Assembly: GCA_902801985.1 (NCBI GenBank)
Contig: CADCKD010000007.1
Location: forward strand, 1-63,917
From: an uncultured bacterium
GTDB lineage: Bacteria > Cyanobacteriota > Vampirovibrionia > Gastranaerophilales > Gastranaerophilaceae
Reading direction: 5' to 3'
DNA: 63,917 nucleotides
Shown piece by piece: positions 9,541 through 18,362 of the stretch. Each line of letters begins with the position of its first letter. Within the stretch, counting starts at the first letter, position 1. The notes under the pieces are model-generated. The model made no database searches. It was not told the DNA's origin and saw only the letters and a program-made list of their open reading frames with translations. The position numbers and the translations under genes were made by a program.

Positions 9541-9569
9541 AAAAAAGACCACTGTAAGTGGTCTTTTTT
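9541..9569 (+). terminator. Terminator after tRNA-fMet
   Basis: Hairpin AAAAAAGACCACT-GTA-AGTGGTCTTTTTT, 5 bases after the CCA end. Confidence 0.9.
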
Positions 9570-9826
9570 GTTAACCGCGTTTTTTTTACCGAGATTTAGC
9601 TACACGGATTTACCGCTGTGCATACAAGCTACCTTTTTTCAAGACATTTGGTCGGAAGTGTTTCATTCCATTGCGAGGGTGAAAGCCCGAAGCAATCCAT
9701 CCATTTACACTTTTTGTACTAATATTGCACTTAAAATTTATTGTTTGCTTCCATCCAAGCTATAAGCGTATCTAACATTATTTTAAATAAAAAAAATATT
9801 AAATAATATTAAAAAGTTTTCAAATA
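9570..9826. other. Gene-free stretch with one repeat fragment
   Basis: About 260 bases between the fMet terminator and the promoter of the AAA+ gene. A 65-codon frame (9568-9765) has no ribosome binding site and no protein-like features. Apart from the repeat fragment at 9669-9698 nothing is recognised. Confidence 0.5.
9669..9698. repeat. Half copy of a dispersed palindromic repeat
   Basis: CATTGCGAG...AAGCAATCC, matching the left half of the complete palindromic repeat at 43360-43454. The right half is missing. Confidence 0.6.
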
Positions 9827-9859
9827 ACTAGCAAGAAAAATTTTTATTGATTTTATAAT
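9827..9859 (+). promoter_or_regulatory. Promoter of the AAA+ gene with shared ACTAGCAA motif
   Basis: TTTTCAAATA precedes ACTAGCAA (9827-9834); 19 bases on is TATAAT (9854-9859), about 20 bases before the start codon. The same arrangement stands before the genes at 11369 and 32232. Confidence 0.5.
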
Positions 9860-9879
9860 CATGTAAAAAGGGGAATTAA

Positions 9880-11262
9880 ATGCGTATATATAGTATTTCA
9901 AACAATATCAATTTCGGATATAACAGAGATTTAAACGAAAAAGTAAAATCAAGATTGAAAAATGATACAAAAAATCAAGAAGTCAATGCTCAAATATTAC
10001 AGTTAAATGAAATATGTAATAATGCCGAAGACAAACTGAAAGAAGCATCTTTGAAAAATGATTGGGTTTCAATGAGTTATTATGAGGATATGTTTAATAC
10101 ATTGAAACCATATTTGGCAAATCAATTTGTTGTTATGTATCCGAAATTAAATTATCGTCAAAAGGAAATTGAAACGTATAAACAGGAATTAACAGAATTA
10201 AATAATGAGAGTTCTGAATATGAATGGTTAGAAAATGTGATAGAAAATCTTCAGATAGATGAAATTTTTGCCGGTGAAGGTGAAATTCCGGAAGCTCCGG
10301 ATATTTTCATGCTAAGTGATGTTAATGAACCTGTTAATGATGCTCCTGCAGAAAATGAAACTCAAGAAGTTAGCGATTATGTAGAAAAATTTGAACCAAA
10401 TGCTTTTTCTCCAAAGGGTTTTGACTCCCTAGGCGGCATGAAAGAATTAAAAGAAACACTTACTGATAAAATAATTCTTCCTTTAAAAAATCCTGAGTTA
10501 GCTAAACTCGATGAGATTGAATATGGTAAAAAAGCTCCTCGCGGTTTTTTATTCTATGGCCCTCCAGGATGCGGAAAAACTTATATAACACAAGCTCTGG
10601 CTGCAGAAGCAGGTGTTCCGATGTTTAAACCAAAAGTCATAGATAATGAAGGTGCATCTTATGTAAACGGTGCTGCAACTAATATGAAGATGGCGTATGA
10701 ATATATTAAAAACTATGCTAAAAATAATAATACTCCTGTAATAATGTTCTTTGATGAAATGGAATCTCTTGCCGCAAATAGAGAAGGTGGCAGTACAGGA
10801 AGTAAAGAAGATGATAAACTAGTATCAACCTTACTGCCTATACTTGAAGAAGCAAGAGGTAATAATATTATCGTTATAGGTGCTACAAACAAATACGAAT
10901 TACTTGATGATGCCGTAAAAAGCCGTATGGAAGATAAAACTTATATTGGTCTTCCTGATGACGATACAAGAGAACGTGTTTTGAAAATTCATTTGTCTAA
11001 ATTCTCAAAAGGGAAAGCACTGGCAGAAGATGCTGAAGCCTTGGCAAAAGTTGTAAAAATTACTCACGGATTTTCAAACAGAGATATCTCAATATTAGTT
11101 GATAAGGCTGCTACTATTGCAAGAAAGAACGGCAGACGTGATATTAAAGCCGAAGATTTTATAAAACCTGTTAAAGAAAACCAAAATATGAAGGTTAAGG
11201 AACAATGGTACAAGGATAATCAAAGCGTTCCTAGTGCGGGTTTCAATACTAAATCTGTTTAA
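9880..11262 (+). CDS. AAA+ ATPase (classic AAA clade), soluble
   Basis: 460 residues. The N-terminal ~175 residues are helical and acidic with no known domain. The AAA module follows with Walker A 'GPPGCGKT', Walker B 'IMFFDEME', sensor 1 'VIGATNK' and a lid with 'SNRDISILVDKAA'. Most like the FtsH/VCP/katanin group. No membrane segment and no HExxH protease domain, so it is probably a remodelling ATPase. The second-region arginine reads 'VKSRMED' where 'RRFD' is usual. The N terminus has 'NINFGYN', resembling short Phe-Gly motifs in two other proteins of this window. Start supported by AAGGGG upstream of the ATG. Confidence 0.85.
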   Translation: MRIYSISNNINFGYNRDLNEKVKSRLKNDTKNQEVNAQILQLNEICNNAEDKLKEASLKNDWVSMSYYEDMFNTLKPYLANQFVVMYPKLNYRQKEIETYKQELTELNNESSEYEWLENVIENLQIDEIFAGEGEIPEAPDIFMLSDVNEPVNDAPAENETQEVSDYVEKFEPNAFSPKGFDSLGGMKELKETLTDKIILPLKNPELAKLDEIEYGKKAPRGFLFYGPPGCGKTYITQALAAEAGVPMFKPKVIDNEGASYVNGAATNMKMAYEYIKNYAKNNNTPVIMFFDEMESLAANREGGSTGSKEDDKLVSTLLPILEEARGNNIIVIGATNKYELLDDAVKSRMEDKTYIGLPDDDTRERVLKIHLSKFSKGKALAEDAEALAKVVKITHGFSNRDISILVDKAATIARKNGRRDIKAEDFIKPVKENQNMKVKEQWYKDNQSVPSAGFNTKSV

Positions 11263-11295
11263 GTTTGTAACAAAATATGAAATAATTTTTTCAAA

Positions 11296-11329
11296 ACTAG
11301 CAAAATACTCAAAAAAAATGTTTTATACA
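11296..11329 (+). promoter_or_regulatory. Promoter with shared ACTAGCAA motif
   Basis: TTTTTCAAA then ACTAGCAA (11296-11303), 20 bases, then TATACA (11324-11329). Parallels 9827-9859. Confidence 0.45.
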
Positions 11330-11368
11330 CAGCGTAGGTGTAGTGAAAGTTTTTGAAAGGAATGTATT

Positions 11369-11773
11369 ATGAGTATGTCTGTGCAACCTGTTAGTATGAG
11401 TAGTGTTCGTCCCGTCTCCGAAGTAAAAGCTGTTCCTTTTAAAGGAGAAAGCAACTCTATGGAAATGATGGCTCAATCAGGTGTTGAAGCCCCTAAAAAA
11501 GAACGTCATTGGTTTAAAGCAGCCGCATCTGCTATATTCCCAGGGTTAGGTCAAATTTTGGATGGCAGATTCGGTACAGGTCTTAAGCAAATGTTAGGAA
11601 TTGCGGTTTTATCATTAGTTGCAAAAGGCTTAGCAATATTCGGAGTCGCTTCCAAGGCTAAATACGGTCTATTTGCTTCTATGATTGCTTCTGCCGTTGC
11701 AGGGCTTGGCGCTTTGGGAATTTATATCAATTCTATACGTGATGCATTCCGTGGCGGTAAAAAAGCTGTGTAA
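11369..11773 (+). CDS. Small membrane protein with N-terminal FKG motif
   Basis: 134 residues. The first ~45 are polar with 'AVPFKGES'. Then 'ASAIFPGLGQILDGRFGTGLKQ' and two hydrophobic helices, a PGLGQ pattern as in TM2-like or small integral membrane proteins. It follows the AAA+ gene with its own promoter. Function unknown. A good ribosome binding site (AAAGGAA) precedes the ATG. Confidence 0.65.
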   Translation: MSMSVQPVSMSSVRPVSEVKAVPFKGESNSMEMMAQSGVEAPKKERHWFKAAASAIFPGLGQILDGRFGTGLKQMLGIAVLSLVAKGLAIFGVASKAKYGLFASMIASAVAGLGALGIYINSIRDAFRGGKKAV

Positions 11774-11791
11774 ATGTTTAAGTATTAAAAT

Positions 11792-11823
11792 AAAAAAGGT
11801 TCGGCTATGTGCCGAACCTTTTT
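11792..11823. terminator. Bidirectional terminator
   Basis: AAAAAAGGTTCGGC-TATGT-GCCGAACCTTTTT between convergent genes; it serves both the membrane protein gene and panC. Confidence 0.92.
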
Positions 11824-11824
11824 G

Positions 11825-12682
11825 TTATTCTCCTAATAAAATATTATCTATGAGTCTTACCCCTGCGACTTTGCAAGCTATAAAAACTCTTGTATTATCA
11901 TCTGCTGTGTGTTTTTCTTCTAAATTATCCGCATCATGAAATTCCAAATATTCTAATTCGTGATGATTATTAAGGAATTGAAATGCTGTTTCTTTTAGGG
12001 CTTCAACATTTGTAATCCCTTTTTTGTAACAAGTTTTTATATTGTTTAGTATTTTACTTAATGCAAGGGCTTCTTTTTTATCTTCTTCTGTTAAGTATTT
12101 GTTGCGAGAACTCATTGCAAGGCCTGATTCTTCTCTTATTATCGGACAAGGAATTATTTCAACAGGAATATTTAAGTCTTTTACCATTTTTTTGATGATA
12201 ATGAGCTGTTGTGCATCTTTTTGTCCAAAAAATGCATAATCCGGTTGAACAATATTGAATAATTTATTAACAACTGTGCATACCCCGTCAAAATGTCCGA
12301 CTCTCGATTTTCCGCAGAGTGTATTCACGTAGAAAAATGGCGGGATAACATAAGTCAGTGTATCATTAGTGCGCATTTGATTTTCTCCGTACATTTCTGA
12401 CGGCGTCGGTGCGAAAACTATTGAAACCCCGTTTTCATCGCATAATTTTGTATCCGCTTCAAGGGTTCTTGGATATTTATCAAGGTCTTCTCCCGGACAA
12501 AATTGTATAGGGTTTACAAAGACTGATACAACAACTTTGTCACATTTTTCAGCAGCTTTTTTAATTAAACTCAAATGACCGGCATGTAATGCCCCCATTG
12601 TTGGAACTAAACCGATTGTCAGTCCCTGCTTTTTCCATTCTTTAATCTGATCTCTTACTTCACTTATCTTGTGTAATAACAT
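11825..12682 (-). CDS. panC: Pantothenate synthetase
   Basis: 285 residues, the usual family length. Condenses pantoate and beta-alanine with ATP to pantothenate, in CoA synthesis. Visible motifs: 'VPTMGALHAGHLSL' (HIGH-like nucleotide site), 'VSVFVNPIQF', 'FFGQKDAQQL' and 'AMSSRNKYL'. No panB or panD lies beside it. Cytoplasmic. Start ATG at 12682 matches the family N terminus. Confidence 0.97.
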   Translation of the reverse strand: MLLHKISEVRDQIKEWKKQGLTIGLVPTMGALHAGHLSLIKKAAEKCDKVVVSVFVNPIQFCPGEDLDKYPRTLEADTKLCDENGVSIVFAPTPSEMYGENQMRTNDTLTYVIPPFFYVNTLCGKSRVGHFDGVCTVVNKLFNIVQPDYAFFGQKDAQQLIIIKKMVKDLNIPVEIIPCPIIREESGLAMSSRNKYLTEEDKKEALALSKILNNIKTCYKKGITNVEALKETAFQFLNNHHELEYLEFHDADNLEEKHTADDNTRVFIACKVAGVRLIDNILLGE

Positions 12683-12739
12683 TGTATAATCCTCTCTTTC
12701 GGCTCAAAAATTATACAACAAAAATTGTTAATAATAAAT

Positions 12740-13549
12740 TTATCTGTTTAAAGTTTTTTGTATTGCTTCAAATATTTCTCTCATTTCATCATCCATTACA
12801 AATTCCTGTTTGGGAGGCGGTGTAATATCTCTAAACCCGAGAATTTTTGCTTCAACTACATATATTGGTTCACCGTTTAGCGGGTTTATGGTTTTTGTTA
12901 ATTTGCCAAATTTTAAAATAGAATTTTTAATAATATTTAGTTCATCTTCATAATCGTATGTTTCTCCGTCCCCCGGAGCGAGTTTTTCCATATATACGGC
13001 AGGAGTGTCTTTAGGGACATCTAATTTTATAATGAAACGATCTTCTCCTTTTTTTCTTGCAAATCTATATGCGACATTTTTGTCAAATGTTGATTCCATA
13101 TAGATAGGCATAGTTACGATTTTCCCTTCTTTGTAATATTTATTGAAGAAATCTTCGGCGGATATTTTCCCTATTCCAAAATCGCTACCTTGCATTGCTC
13201 TGTAAACGGTTGTTCTTTGTGGGAGTCTTATATTTTTCATTATTTGGGCAAGGTTGCAAAAATCTTCCGTGGAGTACCCATTTAACTTGTTTGATTGATT
13301 TTTTACGGATCTTAAAATATAAAAATAGTTGTCATAATTGGATTTAAAATGATCTAAAGTAAGAAATGCTTCAGGATTTTCTTTAATATATGCATCTCTT
13401 ATTTTTATTAGCCTATCTTTCAGTGCATTTATGGATAATTCAAAATTATCTTGCAATTCATTGTCATTTGTTGTTTTTGAAATTCTTTTTGCAAGTTGTT
13501 TGAGTTTACACGAGTTATTTAAGCATTGTATGTACTTAATCGGTTCCAT
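12740..13549 (-). CDS. Putative mono-ADP-ribosyltransferase (R-S-E class)
   Basis: 269 residues without a signal peptide. The C-terminal half shows the three elements of the ADP-ribosyltransferase exoenzyme fold in order: an Arg after a strand ('TVYRAM', Arg117), a Ser-Thr strand ('MESTFDKNVAYRFA', Ser153-Thr154) and an acidic 'EDE' loop ('YDYEDELNI', Glu201 and Glu203). The ExE form is typical of arginine-modifying members. The helical N-terminal ~105 residues are unassigned. It would transfer ADP-ribose from NAD to a protein. AAGGGA precedes the ATG. No obvious antitoxin or immunity gene is adjacent. Confidence 0.65.
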   Translation of the reverse strand: MEPIKYIQCLNNSCKLKQLAKRISKTTNDNELQDNFELSINALKDRLIKIRDAYIKENPEAFLTLDHFKSNYDNYFYILRSVKNQSNKLNGYSTEDFCNLAQIMKNIRLPQRTTVYRAMQGSDFGIGKISAEDFFNKYYKEGKIVTMPIYMESTFDKNVAYRFARKKGEDRFIIKLDVPKDTPAVYMEKLAPGDGETYDYEDELNIIKNSILKFGKLTKTINPLNGEPIYVVEAKILGFRDITPPPKQEFVMDDEMREIFEAIQKTLNR

Positions 13550-13700
13550 TTGTTTCCCTTATTTGTATAAAAACCTATAGTAAATAAATATTGTCTTTTA
13601 TTTAAGAAATATTAATTCTATTGTTTCTCTTGTTGTGTAATGTGTTTTGTTTATATTTTTTTTTAAATTATTTGTGATTTACAAATATTAAGGGATATTG

Positions 13701-15818
13701 ATGTTTAAAAAGTATTTAGCCGTTTTTCTTGTTTTTCTGTGTTTATTTTTCAATAATTTTGCCGTATTGGCACTCGAAACAAAATATCCTGATTATTCTT
13801 ATGAATTTTTGGGTGCTGATAAGTGGGAAAATCTTAATCGTAAAATATTTAATTTTAATTTGAAATTAAATAAATATGCGATAAGACCGATTCATATTTT
13901 GTGGTCTTCTATAATGCCCAAATACGGCCAAGACAGAATAAACGGAATAACTAATAATATTGAATATCCGATAAGACTTATAAGCAGTTTGATACAGAAA
14001 GATTTTAAAACTTCTAAAGATGAAAGTATTCGTTTTTTTACAAATACAATTCTTGGTCTTGGAGGGATGTTTGATCCTGCAAAGCATATTTTTAAAATAG
14101 AACAATCAAAAGAGGATATGGAGCAGGCATTGGAAAAATGTAAAATTAAATCAGGTCCTTATTTTGTTTTTCCTGTATTATCTTTTACTAATGTTAGGGG
14201 ATTATTCGGGAAGGCTCTTGATATGGCTCTTAATCCGAGTTCATACATCGGGAGTCCGCTTCTTGCGGCTATAAAAGCAGGTATGACAATTAACAGAACT
14301 TCGTATATGCAGCCTATTATAAAAATGGTGGAATCAAATTATGCTGATCCTTACGATATTGCCAAAAAAGCTTTTGGAATAGACAGATATATTAAATACT
14401 CAAATATGGACAGAGTAGATGTAAAATCGAACTTAAAAGTTCCTACAAATGATTCTGTTCAAGAAAAAAAAGAACTTGTAGAAAAAAAGGAACTTCCTCA
14501 AAATGTTATAGCCAAAGCGCCGCCTCAGGATAAAGAAAATCTTGTAAAAATTGAAGTTTCATCAGAAATTGTAACGCCGAATGACTTGTTATACGGGGGT
14601 GCGAATATTGATAATACTTTGCCAAAGGATTACAGTGCAGAGGATTTCAAACTTGATGCTGATATAAAACTTCTAGGTTATAACCCTCAGGGGCCTGTTA
14701 TTGATTCAATGAGAACCGCTCTTTTTGCTCTGCCGGGTGTTGATGAATCCATTTGGAATGAATTATCTATATGGAACAGAAGTTTCAATAGAAGAATTCA
14801 TACTTCAAATGTTAAAGTAACTGAGGGGCGTGTTAATTATAATTATAGATATATAATGCAAAAAAATAAAAAAGATTCTCCTCTTGCCATAATATTTCCG
14901 TCTATTGGGGAGGGAATAATGTCATCTCATTCTGTCCTTTTTGCCAAATTATTATATGATGCGGGATATTCTGTAATTATTCAAGGGAGTCATTTCCAGT
15001 GGGAGTTTGTGAAAAGTATGCCATCTGATTACAGGCCGGGACTTCCATCCAGAGATGCTGATGCACTGAGAGATGTGACTTCTAAAATAATAACTCAACT
15101 TGAGAAAAAATATAACTGTAATTTTAATCAAAAAGTTTTTGTAGGAACTTCATTCGGAGCTTTGATGTCTTTGTTTGTTGCATCAAAAGAGGCGCAAGAA
15201 AACACTCTCGGGGACACAAAATATATTTCTATATGTCCTCCTGTTGATTTAATATATGCTATGAAACAGGTTGATAAAAATTCCCAAGAGTGGAATAAAT
15301 CATCTGTTGATTTAAAACAAAGAGTTGCTTCTACTGCCGCAAAAGTTGTCAAATTGTACCAATCTAAAGGTGATATAAATTTTGAAGTTAATAATCTCCC
15401 GTTTAATGATGAAGAAGCAAAGATGATAACAGGATTTATAATGCACCAAAAATTATCTGATTTGATTTATACTATCGAGAATCCTACAAAGGAATTGAAT
15501 AATGATTTATATTCTCAAATAAATAATATGGGTTATGTTGAATATACCCAAAAATATTTAATGTCAAAGGATGATGTTTCTTGTGATGATTTAGCTTTTG
15601 AGACAAGTTTAAATTCTATTTCAGATTATTTGCAGAATGCAAATAATTACAAGATTTATCATTCATTAAATGATTATCTTACCAACTCTAATCAGTTAAA
15701 ACAACTCAAACAAATTACCGGCAGCAAGACAGTATTCTTGGATAATGGTGCACATTTGGGATTTTTGTACAGGCAAGAATTTATACAGGACTTCAAAAAC
15801 ACTATTGCCCAAAAATAA
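13701..15818 (+). CDS. MlaA-family domain fused to an alpha/beta-hydrolase
   Basis: 705 residues from the ATG at 13701 (a TTG one codon earlier is unneeded). A signal peptide (MFKKYLAVFLVFLCLFFNNF) without a convincing lipobox is followed by a MlaA/VacJ domain (about 30-240: 'WENLNRKIFNFN', 'RFFTNTILGLGGMFD', 'GPYFVFPVLSFTNVRG'). After a charged linker, an alpha/beta-hydrolase-like region (about 380-705) has 'AIIFPSIGEG', a nucleophile elbow 'GTSFG' (Ser484) and a likely catalytic His685 ('NGAHLGF'). MlaA removes mislocalised phospholipids from the outer leaflet of the outer membrane; the attached hydrolase suggests a coupled lipase or esterase. The domain pair is clear; the activity is inferred. 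Confidence 0.85.
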   Translation: MFKKYLAVFLVFLCLFFNNFAVLALETKYPDYSYEFLGADKWENLNRKIFNFNLKLNKYAIRPIHILWSSIMPKYGQDRINGITNNIEYPIRLISSLIQKDFKTSKDESIRFFTNTILGLGGMFDPAKHIFKIEQSKEDMEQALEKCKIKSGPYFVFPVLSFTNVRGLFGKALDMALNPSSYIGSPLLAAIKAGMTINRTSYMQPIIKMVESNYADPYDIAKKAFGIDRYIKYSNMDRVDVKSNLKVPTNDSVQEKKELVEKKELPQNVIAKAPPQDKENLVKIEVSSEIVTPNDLLYGGANIDNTLPKDYSAEDFKLDADIKLLGYNPQGPVIDSMRTALFALPGVDESIWNELSIWNRSFNRRIHTSNVKVTEGRVNYNYRYIMQKNKKDSPLAIIFPSIGEGIMSSHSVLFAKLLYDAGYSVIIQGSHFQWEFVKSMPSDYRPGLPSRDADALRDVTSKIITQLEKKYNCNFNQKVFVGTSFGALMSLFVASKEAQENTLGDTKYISICPPVDLIYAMKQVDKNSQEWNKSSVDLKQRVASTAAKVVKLYQSKGDINFEVNNLPFNDEEAKMITGFIMHQKLSDLIYTIENPTKELNNDLYSQINNMGYVEYTQKYLMSKDDVSCDDLAFETSLNSISDYLQNANNYKIYHSLNDYLTNSNQLKQLKQITGSKTVFLDNGAHLGFLYRQEFIQDFKNTIAQK

Positions 15819-15833
15819 TTCCCAAAAATATAC

Positions 15834-16793
15834 TTACATCATTCCTTTGCGGTTGAAGAAAAATGCAACCAAGCACGTTGCGACAATTGAAATCAAAATT
15901 ACAACCATAAATCCAAACTGGTAATCTCCAAACGGCATAGGCACGTTCATACCCCAAAAACTACCAATCATTGTCGGAACGGACATTATAATCGTAATTG
16001 CGGCCAAAAATCTCATTACCATGTTCAAATTATTATTTATAATGGATGCTAAACAATCCATCATGCTTTCCAAAATTGTTCTATGCATTTCAACCATCTC
16101 AGATGCCTGTTTATTTTCAATAATAACGTCTTCAAGCATATCAATGTCATCTTCAGTAAATTTTAATATAGAATTCAAGTTCCCTGTACTTGCATTAACC
16201 ATTCTTAAAAGTTTTTGAAGCACAAGCTGATTATCTTTCAGAGAAGTTGTAAAATAAACCAAAGATTTTTGGATTTCCATAAGTTGGAAAAGGGCTTTAT
16301 TATTGGTTGTTTTCCTCAGGGAATCTTCAATATTTTCGGTTTGTTTATTGATAATATTTAAATATCTCAAATAGAATTTCGCAGCGCGGAACAATATGCT
16401 AAGCATGAAATTAGCTTTTTTGCGTGTATCAAAAAATTTTGCGGTATCACTATTGAAGGAATTTATAATTTTATTTTCGTGAGAGCAAACAGTAATGATA
16501 CTTTCCGGAGTAAATATAAGACCTAATGGTAAAGTATCAAAATTCCCATCATCATCCATTACAGGAACGTTTGTGATGACGAGCAAATTCCCGTCTTCAA
16601 AATCCATACGTGACAACTCGTCTGCGTCTAATGAGTTATTTAAAAAACTTTCATCCAGCCCCAGAACAAGCGAAACTTGTTGAATTTCATCTCGTGTCGG
16701 ATTAATCAAATTAAACCAAGAGCCTGAAACAGCCTCATTTAGGTCAAGTGTTTTAAGAGTTCCGTCGTCTTGAGTTTTAGTGATTTCCAACAT
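15834..16793 (-). CDS. corA: CorA-family divalent cation transporter
   Basis: 319 residues. A long helical cytoplasmic domain, then two C-terminal transmembrane helices with the signature 'GMNVPMP' (GMN motif) in the loop between them. CorA proteins are pentameric Mg2+ (or Co2+/Ni2+/Zn2+) channels. Ends 15 bases from the convergent MlaA-fusion stop. The ion is not decided by sequence. Confidence 0.92.
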   Translation of the reverse strand: MLEITKTQDDGTLKTLDLNEAVSGSWFNLINPTRDEIQQVSLVLGLDESFLNNSLDADELSRMDFEDGNLLVITNVPVMDDDGNFDTLPLGLIFTPESIITVCSHENKIINSFNSDTAKFFDTRKKANFMLSILFRAAKFYLRYLNIINKQTENIEDSLRKTTNNKALFQLMEIQKSLVYFTTSLKDNQLVLQKLLRMVNASTGNLNSILKFTEDDIDMLEDVIIENKQASEMVEMHRTILESMMDCLASIINNNLNMVMRFLAAITIIMSVPTMIGSFWGMNVPMPFGDYQFGFMVVILISIVATCLVAFFFNRKGMM

Positions 16794-16877
16794 GGCAGTT
16801 TTTCCTATAGTGTTACAAACATAATTAAACTATATTTTTGAACGGAATTCATCATCCGATAATAGGAAGTTTGAATA

Positions 16878-17081
16878 TTAGTCACTTTCTGCAACAACAG
16901 TTGCAATAAGTTCTCCGTAACTGTCAACACAGCCGTTTGTTTCTTCTACAATATAGCGTAAATCTTCTTTGCCTTCTATTGCTTTTTCAGCACAATCCAT
17001 TGCATCGTCATATTCTTTAAATTCACCAATTAAGTTTTTTGATAGTTGTGATTTGTCCTTTGCTGTGTATACCTGAAACAT
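16878..17081 (-). CDS. Small acidic protein of unknown function
   Basis: 67 residues (MFQVYTAKDK...), with AAGGAG upstream of the ATG, no membrane segment and no known motif. It lies between corA and another small minus-strand gene. Confidence 0.55.
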   Translation of the reverse strand: MFQVYTAKDKSQLSKNLIGEFKEYDDAMDCAEKAIEGKEDLRYIVEETNGCVDSYGELIATVVAESD

Positions 17082-17120
17082 TATATTTTCTCCTTATGCT
17101 TTACATTTTCATATAAACAA

Positions 17121-17149
17121 AAAATAAGGCTTTTTTCAAGCCTTATTTT
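17121..17149. terminator. Hairpin terminator
   Basis: AAAATAAGGCTT and AAGCCTTATTTT pair around a short T loop, directly at the stop of the 17148-17465 gene. Confidence 0.8.
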
Positions 17150-17465
17150 AGTTATATATTTTGTTTAGTTTTGCTGTAATTGATTTAAAAAATGGTAAAC
17201 CTAATGAATTTTTATTGCTTATATCTATATTAACAACAATTTCATTCGGATTTTCTACAATAATTTCTTCTTTCGGTTCAATTTTATCAAAACTGCGATA
17301 ACCTTTTTGGGTATATTCGTCAATTTTTTTTCTCATAATTATTTCATCTTGCAGGTTTTTATCTGTTGTAATATTTTTAAATGCACTGCCAAATTTTGTT
17401 GCTCTCGTTACTCTTTCGTGTTTTTGAGCTTTTGCCATTGTTTCTTCTAATGTTTGAATAAGCAT
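17148..17465 (-). CDS. Small conserved-looking protein, unknown
   Basis: 105 residues, basic N-terminal half ('KAQKHERVTRATKFGSAFK') and an acidic middle. AAGGGG precedes the start. No recognised domain, no membrane segment. Divergent from tadA with about 97 bases between. Confidence 0.55.
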   Translation of the reverse strand: MLIQTLEETMAKAQKHERVTRATKFGSAFKNITTDKNLQDEIIMRKKIDEYTQKGYRSFDKIEPKEEIIVENPNEIVVNIDISNKNSLGLPFFKSITAKLNKIYN

Positions 17466-17562
17466 AATATTCCCCTTACACTTAGATTATATTTAATTTT
17501 TTTAACAGAGGCATACATCTTTGGGTTGATTTCTGGTAAAATATTATAAAAACAGGTGTTTT

Positions 17563-17994
17563 ATGAATGAATATATGAAAATCGCAATAGAAGAAGCAAA
17601 AAAAACGAAAAAAGATATTCCTGTCGGAGCTGTAATAGTAAAAGGCTCAGATATTGTTGCACGTTTTCATAACAAAAAAGAAGAAGATAAAGATATCACC
17701 TCTCACGCTGAAATTTTAGCATTAAGGGAATCTGCAAGAATAATGGGGGATTGGAGATTAGAAGATTGTGATATGTATGTTACACTGGAACCTTGTCCGA
17801 TGTGCGGTTGGGCAATACTTCAATCAAGAGTTAAGAATTTGTATTTTGGGAGTTATAATAGCCAGTATGGGGCTTTTTCGTCTTCTATTGATTTAACGAA
17901 AATTTCTAACACAAAAACAAACATTTATGGCGGAATAATGGAAAAAGAATGTGACAAGTTGATAGATAAATTTTTTGAAAATATTAGAAATTAA
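17563..17994 (+). CDS. tadA: tRNA adenosine(34) deaminase
   Basis: 143 residues with the zinc-dependent cytidine deaminase fold: 'HAEILAL' (His zinc ligand and catalytic Glu) and 'EPCPMCGWAI' (two Cys ligands). TadA converts A34 to inosine in tRNA-Arg(ACG). Length and motifs fit TadA better than free nucleotide deaminases. The stop overlaps the convergent DciA-like gene by 4 bases. Confidence 0.93.
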   Translation: MNEYMKIAIEEAKKTKKDIPVGAVIVKGSDIVARFHNKKEEDKDITSHAEILALRESARIMGDWRLEDCDMYVTLEPCPMCGWAILQSRVKNLYFGSYNSQYGAFSSSIDLTKISNTKTNIYGGIMEKECDKLIDKFFENIRN

Positions 17995-18323
17995 TTCTCA
18001 TTTACCCATTTTTTTGAATCAAATTTCAAATCTTCAAGTTTTATTTTAAGTGATTGGGCATAGGGTTTGAATTTGGTTAATAGTTGTGTTTTGCGCAGCA
18101 TAAGTTCTTGTGCAACTGCAGGTGATTCACAGGCAATAACCATTATATTCCCTCTTAGCATCGAGTATGGTTTTGAATTGTTCGCAAATTTCTCTCCTGC
18201 AACTTTAGACCAAAATTTGCATAAATTGCTGCGCGTAATAGCTTTTTTAATTTCTTTTTTTTGTGCTAAATCTGAAATTAAGTCATCTATATATTTAAAT
18301 TTTGTGTATAGAATTTTTTTCAT
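17991..18323 (-). CDS. DciA-like (DUF721) protein
   Basis: 110 residues from an ATG at 18323. A longer TTG start at 18377 would run into the nrnA start and is less likely. Pattern 'FWSKVAGEKFANNSKPYSMLRGNIMVIACESPAVAQELMLRK' in short form matches the DUF721/DciA fold, a K-homology-like domain that in many bacteria assists replicative helicase loading. No Shine-Dalgarno is evident. Divergent from nrnA with 39 bases between, so the two promoters overlap. Confidence 0.6.
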   Translation of the reverse strand: MKKILYTKFKYIDDLISDLAQKKEIKKAITRSNLCKFWSKVAGEKFANNSKPYSMLRGNIMVIACESPAVAQELMLRKTQLLTKFKPYAQSLKIKLEDLKFDSKKWVNEN

Positions 18324-18362
18324 AAATTTGGTTTCAAAATGGTTTTGTGATAAAATCCAGTA

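Noticed and set aside
9568..9765. 65-codon plus-strand frame
   Set aside because: Begins inside a terminator, contains a repeat fragment and lacks a ribosome binding site.
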